From the NCBI GenBank assembly GCA_036491755.1, contig DASXBJ010000016.1, forward strand, positions 1 to 5,653: a stretch of 5,653 nucleotides of DNA, in the 5' to 3' direction. Each line of letters starts with the position of its first letter. The stretch's first letter is position 1. The position numbers and the translations under genes are program-made. This document shows, in pieces, positions 1 to 5,302 of this stretch. This DNA is from DASXBJ01 sp036491755. GTDB lineage: Bacteria > Chloroflexota > Dormibacteria > Dormibacterales > Dormibacteraceae. A model generated the notes under the pieces. The model made no database searches and was not told the DNA's origin. It was given only the letters and a program-made list of their open reading frames with translations.

Positions 1-150
1 GCGTGGTCGTTGTTCGCCACATCACAGGGACTCAGGGGCCAGGCCTCAACGACCGAGTTTCGGGTGGAAATGGCAGGCCCCCAAACGCAAATGGTTTACG
101 CAGTCGGTCGGTTCGGCCGGGTCGGAGGCGCCACCGGGATCCGACTCTTG

Positions 151-402
151 ATGACCTTCAAGCGGTGGCCACTCATCACTTTGGCCGCGTCGATCGTTCT
201 CGCGCCATTGGTCTGGGCGTTCATGGTTGCCGCTGGGTTTCCGTTGCCCTGGTTCTTGCTTGCGTTTGTCGTTGCCTTCGCAGTTGGAGGCAACTTCCTC
301 TTTGGGTTGGATCAGCGGCGCCGGCTGCTCGCGCAGATCAAGCGAGCGACGGAGGCAAGAGAGATCCCGCCGAGCGACCCGGAATTTGCGCTCCTAACCT
401 GA
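151..402 (+). CDS. Small two-helix membrane protein, unknown function
   Basis: I do not recognise this gene. From ATG 151 it encodes 83 residues. A short basic start (MTFKRW) is followed by two hydrophobic stretches, about residues 7-28 and 32-52, joined by a tight G/P-containing turn (GFPLP). A charged tail of about 31 residues (DQRRRLLAQIKRATEAR...) ends at TGA 400-402. The layout suggests a helical hairpin in the cytoplasmic membrane with both ends in the cytoplasm. The start is uncertain: the frame stays open to the left edge, with alternative starts at ATG 70, ATG 91 and TTG 10, and no strong ribosome binding site decides between them. GGGAT at 136-140 lies about 10 bases before ATG 151. 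I prefer 151 because the sequence before it is not hydrophobic and looks non-domain. It lies 75 bases before the sigma factor gene on the same strand, so cotranscription is possible but not shown. Confidence 0.55.
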   Translation: MTFKRWPLITLAASIVLAPLVWAFMVAAGFPLPWFLLAFVVAFAVGGNFLFGLDQRRRLLAQIKRATEAREIPPSDPEFALLT

Positions 403-444
403 TGGACGCAAAGGCAGTCAACCGAACATCCCGTGCAACAGCTC

Positions 445-459
445 CGGGCCGTTGGCCCG
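445..459. repeat. Perfect GC-rich hairpin in the gap before the sigma factor gene
   Basis: CGGGCC (445-450) and GGCCCG (454-459) form a perfect 6-bp inverted repeat with a GTT loop. It lies in the 75-base gap between the small membrane protein gene and the sigma factor gene, ending four bases before the AGAGGG ribosome binding site. No T-run follows, so it is not a canonical intrinsic terminator. It could be a 5' leader structure near the ribosome binding site, an operator dyad, or chance in GC-rich DNA. Confidence 0.45.
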
Positions 460-462
460 TAT

Positions 463-468
463 AGAGGG
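463..468 (+). promoter_or_regulatory. Ribosome binding site that sets the sigma factor start
   Basis: AGAGGG lies 9 bases before ATG 478. It supports this ATG over the in-frame GTG at 433, which has no such site and would add 15 residues (QQLRAVGPYRGCRC...) that do not belong to the sigma fold. Confidence 0.6.
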
Positions 469-477
469 TGCAGGTGC

Positions 478-1011
478 ATGGGCTCGACGGGTGAGGATGT
501 CCTTATCGCCAAGGCTCAAAGTGGCGACGACGTCGCGTATGAGCAACTCTTGGCGCAGCTCATGGAACCCGCGCACAAACTCGCGTGCGGCATGCTCCAC
601 GACACCCATCTCGCGGAAGACGCGGTTCAGGAGGCAGCGGTGAGGGCCTGGCGGAGACTCAAAAACCTGAGAGATGGGTCCCCGATCAGGCCTTGGTTCC
701 TCGGCATCGTTGCGAACCAATGCCGCGAAACTCACCGTGGACACTGGAGTCGGCTGATGCTGAGCCGCGACCTGGCGCCGATCGTGGTCGAAGATGCCAA
801 TGAAGCGGCAATTCAGCGTCTCGAAGTACGACGACTGCTGGAACGCCTGGGCAAGCGCGAGCGTCTGATCGTCGTGCTTCATTACTACTTGGAGCTGCCT
901 TGGCCGGAGATCGCGGCCATATCGGGGTTGAGCGAGGCCGGCGCTCGTTCGCGGCTGTATCGCGCTCTTACGAAACTTCGCCCAACGAACCAGGCGACGG
1001 TAACGACGTGA
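478..1011 (+). CDS. ECF-type RNA polymerase sigma factor
   Basis: An alternative sigma factor of the extracytoplasmic-function class, which directs RNA polymerase to a dedicated promoter set. At 177 residues it has the usual ECF length. Region 2 spans about residues 19-87, with the core-binding helix LAEDAVQEAAVRAWRR (45-60) and the -10 recognition helices around RPWFLGIVANQCRETHR (71-87). A linker at about 88-112 leads to region 4 (113-168), with RLGKRERLIVVLHYYLELPW and the helix-turn-helix EIAAISGLSEAGARSRLYRAL that reads the -35 element. No extra C-terminal domain is present; only about nine residues follow region 4. ATG 478 is chosen because of the AGAGGG at 463-468. The TGA stop (1009-1011) overlaps the GTG start of the next gene, so the two proteins are probably made by coupled translation, as expected of a sigma/anti-sigma pair. 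The ECF subgroup and inducing signal cannot be read from this sequence. Confidence 0.93.
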   Translation: MGSTGEDVLIAKAQSGDDVAYEQLLAQLMEPAHKLACGMLHDTHLAEDAVQEAAVRAWRRLKNLRDGSPIRPWFLGIVANQCRETHRGHWSRLMLSRDLAPIVVEDANEAAIQRLEVRRLLERLGKRERLIVVLHYYLELPWPEIAAISGLSEAGARSRLYRALTKLRPTNQATVTT

Positions 1012-2108
1012 ACGAGAGCCTCATCAAGGAACAGGTGATTGAAGCAATCGACGAGATTCGCCGACCGGCGCCCCATCTGCTCGCAAGCTCAATGGCTCGG
1101 GTACGCGCACAGACCAGTCCACGAACAGCCCCGCGGTTCGCCGCATATGTCGCAGTCTTCATCGCGGTAGCCGTGGTCACAGTTCTGGTTGGGGTGCCGG
1201 CCCTGAGACATGCTATGGCTCCCCATACGGCAAGCCCAGTTCCTGGAGTCGATGCGGCCTGTTCGCTGCCGGTTCGAACGGATCAGGGTCCAGGAATTCT
1301 TGAATTCCCTACCGCTGTGTTTCACCCCGCTGGCCTGCCCGCGGCGACTGCCACCGCATACAACCCCGCAACGCACAAATGGCTGCCCACCGAACCACAA
1401 GGAATCTCAGCCGACCGCCAGCGCGTCGCGCTGCTGGATACTGCCGCAGGCCACAACCTGGCCTTTCAGCTCGAGACGGCTGATGGCAAACTCCTGTATT
1501 CACGTCAGAACGTCATCAGCATCCTTGGTTGGTCGTCCGCCAATGCCGTGCTCGTGACCGCCCTCGATCCGGCGGGCCGGGCACGACTGTTGCAGATTTC
1601 TGGTGATGGTCGGCAGACGAAGTGGATCGACCCACTCTCGAACGCGACCACGACCTGGAGCTTTGTGGCCGGTCACTATGTGTGGGGAGTCGCGCTTCCC
1701 TACCCAGATCCCGACCAACACCGCGAGGTAGTCAGGCTCGACCTGGCGACTGGCGCCGTAATCGACTGGTACGCGATGATGCCAGGGTCATTCAATGACA
1801 GCGGCGGCGGTCCGATTCTTGGTTTGACCCCAGACGGCTACCCGATCATTCCGCAACTCAAGTCAGATTCGCAATCCGCGGTATACGTCCTCCGAGCAAA
1901 AGACACTCCAACCGTCGTCGAGGTGACGAGCGGCGATGAGATCGCGACCTCGATGTTCTGGCCCCTTCAGGCGATTGGTGGGGCCACCGGGATCTGGGTC
2001 ACAACTTCCGATGGCGAGCTCTATCGATCAACGGGACGGGCCGGCCTGCAGTTAGTCGCCGTCGCTAATACCCTGCATATCTATTCGTTTGGCGGAAGCT
2101 GCGCCTGA
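1008..2108 (+). CDS. Single-pass membrane protein, probable anti-sigma factor with a beta-propeller-like outer domain
   Basis: Starts at GTG 1008 inside the sigma gene's stop (GTGA) and encodes 366 residues. Residues 1-43 form a short helical, charged cytoplasmic segment (NESLIKEQVIEAIDEIRR). Residues 44-65 (FAAYVAVFIAVAVVTVLVGV) are a clear membrane helix, and the remaining 300 residues should lie outside the membrane. The outer part has propeller-like, beta-rich repeats such as ETADGKLLYS, RLDLATGAVIDWY, LTPDGYPIIP and TTSDGELYRS. The position suggests the N-terminal segment holds the sigma factor and the outer domain senses or transmits a signal; this is inference. The N-terminus lacks the HxxxCxxC zinc motif of ZAS-type anti-sigma factors. 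Only two cysteines are present, C85 just after the membrane stalk and C365 next to the last residue. The frame extends upstream to 900, but that part lies inside the sigma gene. It could also be a coregulated sensor protein rather than a true anti-sigma factor. Confidence 0.75.
   Translation: MNESLIKEQVIEAIDEIRRPAPHLLASSMARVRAQTSPRTAPRFAAYVAVFIAVAVVTVLVGVPALRHAMAPHTASPVPGVDAACSLPVRTDQGPGILEFPTAVFHPAGLPAATATAYNPATHKWLPTEPQGISADRQRVALLDTAAGHNLAFQLETADGKLLYSRQNVISILGWSSANAVLVTALDPAGRARLLQISGDGRQTKWIDPLSNATTTWSFVAGHYVWGVALPYPDPDQHREVVRLDLATGAVIDWYAMMPGSFNDSGGGPILGLTPDGYPIIPQLKSDSQSAVYVLRAKDTPTVVEVTSGDEIATSMFWPLQAIGGATGIWVTTSDGELYRSTGRAGLQLVAVANTLHIYSFGGSCA
1293..1308. repeat. 16-bp inverted repeat with paired EcoRI-type sites
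   Basis: GGAATTC (1293-1299), TT, GAATTCC (1302-1308) is a perfect 7-bp inverted repeat inside the stalk-proximal coding region of the putative anti-sigma gene. An 8-bp palindrome, GTTCGAAC, lies just upstream at 1272-1279. It encodes ordinary residues (GILEFP), so a regulatory role is unsupported. Confidence 0.35.
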
Positions 2109-2126
2109 GGATGATTTCGCTGCGAG

Positions 2127-2142
2127 CGCCACGAGCTTGGCG
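2127..2142. terminator. Weak possible two-way terminator between convergent genes
   Basis: The 39-base gap between the convergent stops (2108 and 2148) contains CGCCA (2127-2131) and TGGCG (2138-2142), a 5-bp stem with a 6-base loop. On the + strand it is followed by GCCCTTTA, which has only three Ts; on the - strand no T-run follows. Convergent gene ends are where a shared terminator is expected, but the stem is short. Confidence 0.25.
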
Positions 2143-2147
2143 GCCCT

Positions 2148-2903
2148 TTAGGACTTGACGCTGGCCACCAGCTCACTCGGCTTGATCGCCTTCACTCCGG
2201 CGACTTGCTGGTTGATCTGGCCGGCGATCTTGTCCAGATCCGCGACCGACGTGCCAGGCTTGGCGTAAACGTCGATGGCAGTGGCGACGGTCGTTACGTC
2301 GACCTGGGGGAGATGGGCGGCACGCATGCCGTCCTTGAGCAGCAACTGGCCGTCGGTGATGTTGATGTATGCGACGCGATCGGGGCCGCTGTGCGTCACA
2401 TTCAGGACGCCGATCACTATGAACGGCTGGGCGACAGCGCCACTGCTGGGTTTCATCGGCAGGGCCACCGTGTCGCCGATCGTCTTTTTCAGCTCCTTAG
2501 CGATCGCGGAGCCGAGGACGACCTCGCCGCTCGAGTCCGCATCGATCGCGTGGCCCTGCGCGTAACTCGTGGTGAGGCTGCTCCAGGCCGCTTCGGTCGG
2601 ATCGCTGGCGACGATCGAGTCCGAAACCGCGACTCCTGCCGGCTCGACCACCCCCGTCCTGGCGTCGAAGCGGTAGGTGGCGAACGCGGTCTTGACCCCG
2701 GCCACCTGCTTGATCTCGTCGATCTTCGCCAGCGGCAGCGTCGACTGGCCGGGCGGTGCGCTGACCTGGATGGTGCCGCCGTAGAACGCGGTGTCCGCCG
2801 ACGAGGCGCCGGAGCCGGTGCTGGGGCTGGACCCGCAGCCTGAGGTCATCGCCGCCACGGCGATCGCGATGCCGGCGACGGCCGGCCAGCCACGCGCTTT
2901 CAC
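2148..2903 (-). CDS. Lipoprotein made of a lone MacB-type periplasmic core domain
   Basis: Starts at GTG 2903, overlapping the response regulator stop by 4 bases (GTGA), and encodes 251 residues. Residues 1-22 look like a lipoprotein signal: basic start (VKARGW), hydrophobic core (AVAGIAIAVAAM), lipobox TSGC with the lipidated Cys at 23, then a flexible S/G/A-rich linker. The rest resembles the extracytoplasmic core domain of MacB/FtsX-type ABC permeases: IDEIKQVAGVKTAF (61-74), SGEVVLGSAIAKELKKTIGD (125-144), then FIVIGVLNVT and DRVAYINITD (161-184), and VYAKPGTSVADLDKIAGQI (212-230) leading to GVKAIKPSEL. In those permeases this domain sits between the first membrane helix and three further ones. 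Here a lipid anchor replaces the first helix and the protein ends (ELVASVKS) about where the second would begin. No permease or MacB-type ATPase lies beside it. The coupled position after the kinase and regulator genes suggests a role in their signalling or in the response they control. The upstream in-frame extension to 3011 overlaps the regulator and is not expected to be used. Confidence 0.82.
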   Translation of the reverse strand: MKARGWPAVAGIAIAVAAMTSGCGSSPSTGSGASSADTAFYGGTIQVSAPPGQSTLPLAKIDEIKQVAGVKTAFATYRFDARTGVVEPAGVAVSDSIVASDPTEAAWSSLTTSYAQGHAIDADSSGEVVLGSAIAKELKKTIGDTVALPMKPSSGAVAQPFIVIGVLNVTHSGPDRVAYINITDGQLLLKDGMRAAHLPQVDVTTVATAIDVYAKPGTSVADLDKIAGQINQQVAGVKAIKPSELVASVKS

Positions 2904-3604
2904 CGGGCCAGGCCCCAAGAGGTGGCCGCCGGCGAGATGAGCTGGTAGCGGTGCTCCGGCCGGCCCGGGCCTCCATATCGCATCGTGACCTCGGCCCTCC
3001 CGAGCTGGCACAGGTGGTCGAGGTAGCGCCTCGCGGTCACGCGGCTGACCCCTGATGCTTCGGCCACCGCGGCGGCCGAGAGCCCGGATTGCGAGCCGCC
3101 CAGCACCTGGATGACGAGCTCGAGGGTCGAGTCCGACAGTCCCTTCGGCAGCGGCTCGTTGGTGGCCGACCGCAGGGCGCTGAAGATGCGGTCGACGTCG
3201 CCCTGCTCGGCCTTCCCGAGGCGCGTCATCCGCTCGCGCGCGGCCGCGTAGGAGAGCAGCTTCTCCTCAAAGGTGGGGAAGAGGAACGGCTTGATGAGGT
3301 AGTGCACCACGCCGCCGCGCATCGCGGAGCGCAGGCTGTCCACCTCGCGCGCCGCCGTGACCGCGACCACGTCGACCGGCGGGTGGTCATCCTCGCGAAG
3401 GCGCTGGAGCACGTCGAGCCCGGAGATGTCCGGCAGGTAGATGTCCAGCAGCACGAGGTCTGGGCGCAGCTGATCGACCGACTGGAGCGCGGCCGCGCCC
3501 GTGTGGGCCCGCCCCGCGACCTCGAAACCATGCACGCGCTCGACGTACGCGCAGTGCAGCTCGGCCACCCGGAAGTCATCGTCGACGACGAGCGTGCGGA
3601 TCAT
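2900..3604 (-). CDS. CitB/DcuR-family two-component response regulator
   Basis: A 234-residue DNA-binding response regulator, the normal length for the CitB/DcuR family. The receiver domain (about 1-122) has the acidic cluster D8-D9-D10, the phosphate-accepting D54 in VLLDIYLPDISGLDVL, T83 and K105 in HYLIKPF, so all phosphotransfer residues are present. The C-terminal part (about 150-225) holds a winged helix-turn-helix: LSAAAVAEASGVSRVTARRY (175-194), then LDHLCQLGRAEVTMRYGGPG, typical of this family. The start ATG 3604 overlaps the kinase stop (ATGA) and its own stop overlaps the lipoprotein start, so the kinase, regulator and lipoprotein are probably translated as a coupled series. When phosphorylated by the adjacent kinase it should bind DNA; the tandem repeats in the 5182-5302 divergent region are the obvious candidate target. 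The divergent ABC system is the likeliest regulated gene set (inference). Confidence 0.94.
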   Translation of the reverse strand: MIRTLVVDDDFRVAELHCAYVERVHGFEVAGRAHTGAAALQSVDQLRPDLVLLDIYLPDISGLDVLQRLREDDHPPVDVVAVTAAREVDSLRSAMRGGVVHYLIKPFLFPTFEEKLLSYAAARERMTRLGKAEQGDVDRIFSALRSATNEPLPKGLSDSTLELVIQVLGGSQSGLSAAAVAEASGVSRVTARRYLDHLCQLGRAEVTMRYGGPGRPEHRYQLISPAATSWGLAR

Positions 3605-5181
3605 GCGCGCGACATGACCTTGAGGGGGATGCGCACCGTGAAGAGCGCGCCGCCCTCGTTGACGACAGTCACGTCACCCCCGTTTCGGCGACCAACCTGC
3701 CGCACGAGGGCCAGGCCGAAGCCGCGGCGCTTCTGTCCGGGACCGGACTTGGTGCTGAACCCCTCCTGGAAGATCTGTCCATCGATACCGGCGGGAATAC
3801 CCGGCCCGGAGTCGTGCACCTTGATCACCAGGTCGCCGGCCTGGTCGGTGACGGAGACGCTGACCCAGCGCTCGCCGGCGGACGCAGCCGCGGCGTCCAG
3901 CGCGTTGTCGATCAGGTTGCCCAGCAGCGTGATCAGGTCTTCACTGCCCAGCGAGCTGTGGGTGAGCATGGTGTCCTCGCTGACGCGCAGCTCGATGCCT
4001 CGCTCGGACGCGACCGCCGCCTTGGCGAGCAGCAGCGCGCCCAGCACGGGGTCGCCGACCCGTTCCAGGAGCGACTCGGTCAGCTCCTGGTGGAGGCCGG
4101 AGGTCTGGGCGATGAGCTTCATCGCGTCCTCGCCACGGCCGAGCTGCACCAGGCCCGCGATCGTGTGAAGCCGGTTCGCGAACTCATGCGCCTGAGCGCG
4201 CAGCGCGTCGGTCAGGCTGTCGACGCCCAGCCCTCGAGCCAGCCCGGTGATCTCGGTCGAGTCACGCAGTGTGGCGACGTGTCCGATCTCCTGTCCGCGG
4301 ACCTGGATCGCGCGCCGGCTGGCCAGGAGCACTCGGTCCCCCGCCAGCAGCACCTCGTCCTCATCCTTCAGGCCGCCCGTGAGGAACTTCAACAGGCGTC
4401 CCTGGGGCAGGACCTGCGACACCCTTCGCCCCACGCAGTCGGCGGGCAGGCCGAGCAGCCGCCGCCCCTCGTCATTGGCGAGCGTGATGATTCCGTTCCG
4501 GTCGGTCGCGATCGCCCCTTCATGGATGCCCTGGATGCTCGCCTCTCTCTCCTCCAAAAGCCCCGCGATCTCGTAGGGCTCGAGGCCGAACGTCTGACGC
4601 TTCAGGCGCGAGGCGAGGAGCATCGAGCCGATCACGCCGAGACCCAGCGCCAGGAGCACCGCCAGCGCGTAGCCCGGAAGCTCCTTCACCAGCTGGCTGA
4701 ACACCGCATCCTCCAGGTAACCCACGGAAACCATGCCGATGACGTCGCCCTGATAGAAGATGGGCGCCTTCCCCCGAGCCGACACGCCCAGGGTGCCGCG
4801 CTGCACACCGACCCACGTGTGTCCCGCGAGCACGTCGGCCGGGTTCTCGTCCACCGGCTGCCCGATCAAGGCCGGATTGGGATGCGAGTACCGGATGCCG
4901 GCCCGGTCGGTCACCACCACGTAGCTCGCGCCCGTGGACCTTCGGACCTGCTCCGCGCTCTTCTGGATCAGGCCGTTTTGGTCGCCGCTCAGCAGCTCCT
5001 CCTGGATGTCGGAGTTGGATGCGACCGACTGCGCGATGGCGAGGGATCGCTGCTCGAACTGCTGGTCGAGCTGCTGCCCCGCCTGCCAGAAGGCGGCGGC
5101 GGCCCCCATCGATGCGGACAGCAGGATGATGGCGACCTGGAACAGCAGGATCTGGTAGGCGAGGGGCAGCCTGGTCTTCAC
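3601..5181 (-). CDS. CitA/DcuS-family membrane sensor histidine kinase
   Basis: With start GTG 5181 it has 526 residues, typical of citrate/C4-dicarboxylate sensor kinases. In order: membrane helix about 9-32; extracytoplasmic PDC/Cache-type sensor about 33-168; second membrane helix about 171-193; cytoplasmic PAS domain about 208-311; histidine box with H332 in RAQAHEFANRLHTIAGLVQL; ATPase domain with N422/N426 in LGNLIDNALDAA, DSGPGI (457-462), EGFSTK (473-478) and GFGLAL (487-492). The sensor carries the family's ligand signature: GIRYSHPNP (R97, H100) and TLGVSARGKAPI (R136, K138), then VIGMVSVGY. In CitA and DcuS the matching basic residues hold carboxylates, so a di- or tricarboxylate-like ligand is likely; which one cannot be told. 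The frame is open to 5334, but the extra residues cover the intergenic repeats and the divergent gene start. GTG 5181 gives the usual short basic start (VKTRL) before the first helix. No clear ribosome binding site precedes it, so a very short leader is possible. The stop overlaps the regulator start. Confidence 0.93.
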   Translation of the reverse strand: MKTRLPLAYQILLFQVAIILLSASMGAAAAFWQAGQQLDQQFEQRSLAIAQSVASNSDIQEELLSGDQNGLIQKSAEQVRRSTGASYVVVTDRAGIRYSHPNPALIGQPVDENPADVLAGHTWVGVQRGTLGVSARGKAPIFYQGDVIGMVSVGYLEDAVFSQLVKELPGYALAVLLALGLGVIGSMLLASRLKRQTFGLEPYEIAGLLEEREASIQGIHEGAIATDRNGIITLANDEGRRLLGLPADCVGRRVSQVLPQGRLLKFLTGGLKDEDEVLLAGDRVLLASRRAIQVRGQEIGHVATLRDSTEITGLARGLGVDSLTDALRAQAHEFANRLHTIAGLVQLGRGEDAMKLIAQTSGLHQELTESLLERVGDPVLGALLLAKAAVASERGIELRVSEDTMLTHSSLGSEDLITLLGNLIDNALDAAAASAGERWVSVSVTDQAGDLVIKVHDSGPGIPAGIDGQIFQEGFSTKSGPGQKRRGFGLALVRQVGRRNGGDVTVVNEGGALFTVRIPLKVMSRA

Positions 5182-5195
5182 TTGAATCTGAGGCG

Positions 5196-5201
5196 ATCGT
5201 A
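5196..5201 (-). promoter_or_regulatory. Possible -10 box of the kinase operon
   Basis: On the - strand TACGAT lies 14 bases before GTG 5181 and matches the TANNNT -10 pattern. Transcription starting from it would give a leader of only about 5-8 bases, in keeping with the missing ribosome binding site. No good -35 box lies at the usual distance; that position falls in the dyad beside the tandem repeats, which would suit an activator-dependent promoter. Confidence 0.3.
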
Positions 5202-5205
5202 GTAC

Positions 5206-5229
5206 GTCGCCGCCGGCCCGTCCGGCGAC
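5206..5229. repeat. Dyad in the divergent promoter region
   Basis: GTCGCCG (5206-5212) and CGGCGAC (5223-5229) form a perfect 7-bp inverted repeat with a 10-base spacer. An alternative 6-bp pairing, CGCCGG (5211-5216) with CCGGCG (5222-5227), shares the same core. It sits where the kinase -35 box would be and overlaps the first of the tandem 9-bp units. It may be an operator half-site pair or a chance feature of GC-rich DNA. Confidence 0.4.
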
Positions 5230-5261
5230 CAAAACGACCAAAACGGCCACAACGACCGCAT
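5226..5261. repeat. Four tandem 9-bp units, candidate operator of the response regulator
   Basis: Four consecutive 9-base units: CGACCAAAA, CGACCAAAA, CGGCCACAA, CGACCGCAT. The first two are identical, and the third and fourth match them at seven and six positions. The A-rich runs stand out in GC-rich surroundings. They fill the centre of the 121-base gap between the divergent kinase and ABC ATPase starts. The spacing approaches one helical turn, so repeated half-sites would lie nearly on one face of the DNA, as expected for cooperative binding of a dimeric response regulator. That the CitB-type regulator binds here is inference. Confidence 0.5.
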
Positions 5262-5302
5262 CGATTGCGCATCGGTCCGGGGGCACCCAGAGTCGGGGGT
5301 GG

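Noticed and set aside
424..453. ECF-type autoregulated promoter with GAAC at 424-427 and CGTT at 450-453
   Set aside because: The 22-base spacing is too long for the usual 16-17 bases, and the second element lies inside the hairpin.
900..1007. N-terminal extension of the putative anti-sigma factor to 900
   Set aside because: It overlaps region 4 of the sigma factor in another frame. GTG 1008 in a GTGA overlap is the natural start.
2904..3011. N-terminal extension of the lipoprotein to 3011
   Set aside because: It would lie inside the response regulator gene and place 36 non-hydrophobic residues before the lipoprotein signal.
3089..4168. + strand open frame (359 codons) opposite the regulator and the kinase end
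   Set aside because: Antisense to two well-supported genes, low-complexity R/S/P-rich translation, no domain.
3814..5202. Long + strand open frame (462 codons) opposite the kinase gene
   Set aside because: It is exactly antisense to a kinase with full domain structure. Its translation is rich in R, Q, H, L and D with no recognisable motif, the usual shadow of GC-rich coding DNA.
5265..5293. Housekeeping promoter for the ABC gene, TTGCGC (5265-5270) with CAGAGT (5288-5293)
   Set aside because: The spacing is right but CAGAGT matches the -10 consensus poorly, so it cannot be supported.
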